A stretch of DNA of 12,187 bases from Treponema_C sp050937815 (lineage in GTDB: Bacteria > Spirochaetota > Spirochaetia > Treponematales > Treponemataceae): positions 1 to 12,187 of the forward strand of contig NZ_JACDIJ010000024.1 in the NCBI RefSeq assembly GCF_050937815.1. The letters are read 5' to 3'. The notes under the pieces are model-generated. The model searched no databases. It had not been told where the DNA came from and saw nothing but the letters and a program-made list of their open reading frames with translations. Every line of letters starts with the position of its first letter. Within the stretch, counting starts at the first letter, position 1. The position numbers were made by a program, and so were the translations under genes. Positions 11,996 through 12,187 of this stretch are shown here, piece by piece.

Positions 11996-12187
11996 ACTCG
12001 CCGCTAAGGCAACAATCACAGTGCTTTGCGGGGTCGGTTGAAACGTGTATGGCGTGTAAAACCGGAGAAACTTGAAATACTAGGGAAGGGAAGAAAGAAC
12101 GCAAGTATGGTTCGAGTACAAAAGAAAAGGGCAGCTGTACGGAAGGTACAGCGAAAATGTTTCTGTGGCAGCTGAAAAGCGGTCATG
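11996..12187 (+). ncRNA. Structured, apparently non-coding transcript start, incomplete at the window edge
   Basis: No convincing ORF begins here. Predicted stems: CCGC...GCGG (12001-12031, with internal pairs AAG/CTT and CA/TG), CGGTT...AACCG (12035-12064, with an inner ACG/CGT), and GCTGTAC-GGAAG-GTACAGC in the last 60 bases. It could be the leader of an rRNA operon or another structured RNA, but no 16S, tRNA, RNase P, tmRNA or SRP signature was recognised before the end of the window. Confidence 0.4.

Noticed and set aside
1754..12076. A 14-base identity (CGGAGAAACTTGAA) between about 1754-1767 and 12063-12076
   Set aside because: One match of this length is not surprising by chance in 12 kb, and the flanks do not continue the similarity.
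12001..12187. 16S rRNA, tRNA, tmRNA, RNase P or a known riboswitch at the right edge
   Set aside because: The expected conserved segments are not present; GGTTCGA near 12110 resembles a T-loop but has no tRNA stem context.

Overview
The window looks like chromosomal DNA from a spirochaete of the genus Treponema. The run alaS (short form), a SurA-type periplasmic foldase, nusB, a TPR lipoprotein and a lone groES matches the order I recall from Treponema pallidum (TP1017 down to TP1013), and several proteins carry spirochaete-style lipoboxes. The species cannot be fixed from the sequence alone. By eye, base composition is intermediate, between AT-rich T. denticola and GC-richer T. pallidum.

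Layout. Positions 1-1899 are a low-gene-density patch. It holds a cluster of related palindromes (75-292), two consecutive terminator-like hairpins (296-378), a 21-bp/7-bp tandem repeat (437-520), a decayed Rpn/PD-(D/E)XK transposase (about 535-997), one small membrane protein gene (984-1502), a degenerating 23-bp tandem array (1536-1650), and a minus-strand gene remnant (1657-1845). Positions 1900-7296 are the conserved block alaS - SurA-like foldase - nusB - TPR lipoprotein on the plus strand. groES (7368-7634) faces it on the minus strand, separated by a bidirectional terminator.

From 7757 a promoter and a structured leader of about 120 nt precede an envelope pair: a coiled-coil-like lipoprotein and a TPR-like/LysM protein whose reading frames overlap by one base. 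The LysM gene converges on a minus-strand Nudix hydrolase gene, and the two stop codons overlap. Upstream of the Nudix gene, a strong plus-strand promoter reads through an attenuator-like leader into a cytidylate-kinase-like gene with a C-terminal BON-like domain. That gene is followed by pgsA (phospholipid synthesis). The right edge carries a strong promoter with an A-tract upstream element that starts a structured, apparently non-coding transcript leaving the window.

Themes. Translation (AlaS), transcription (NusB), folding (GroES, SurA-like) and envelope biogenesis (TPR lipoprotein, LysM protein, PgsA) dominate, so the gene content is mostly housekeeping. The more unusual signals are regulatory or structural. 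alaS and pgsA each have a sigma70-type promoter placed so that transcription should begin at the start codon (leaderless mRNA). Two long leaders share a hairpin motif, and one of them has a four-segment attenuator geometry. The palindromes at the left edge appear to be related copies with compensatory changes. I did not find a clear new multi-gene system.
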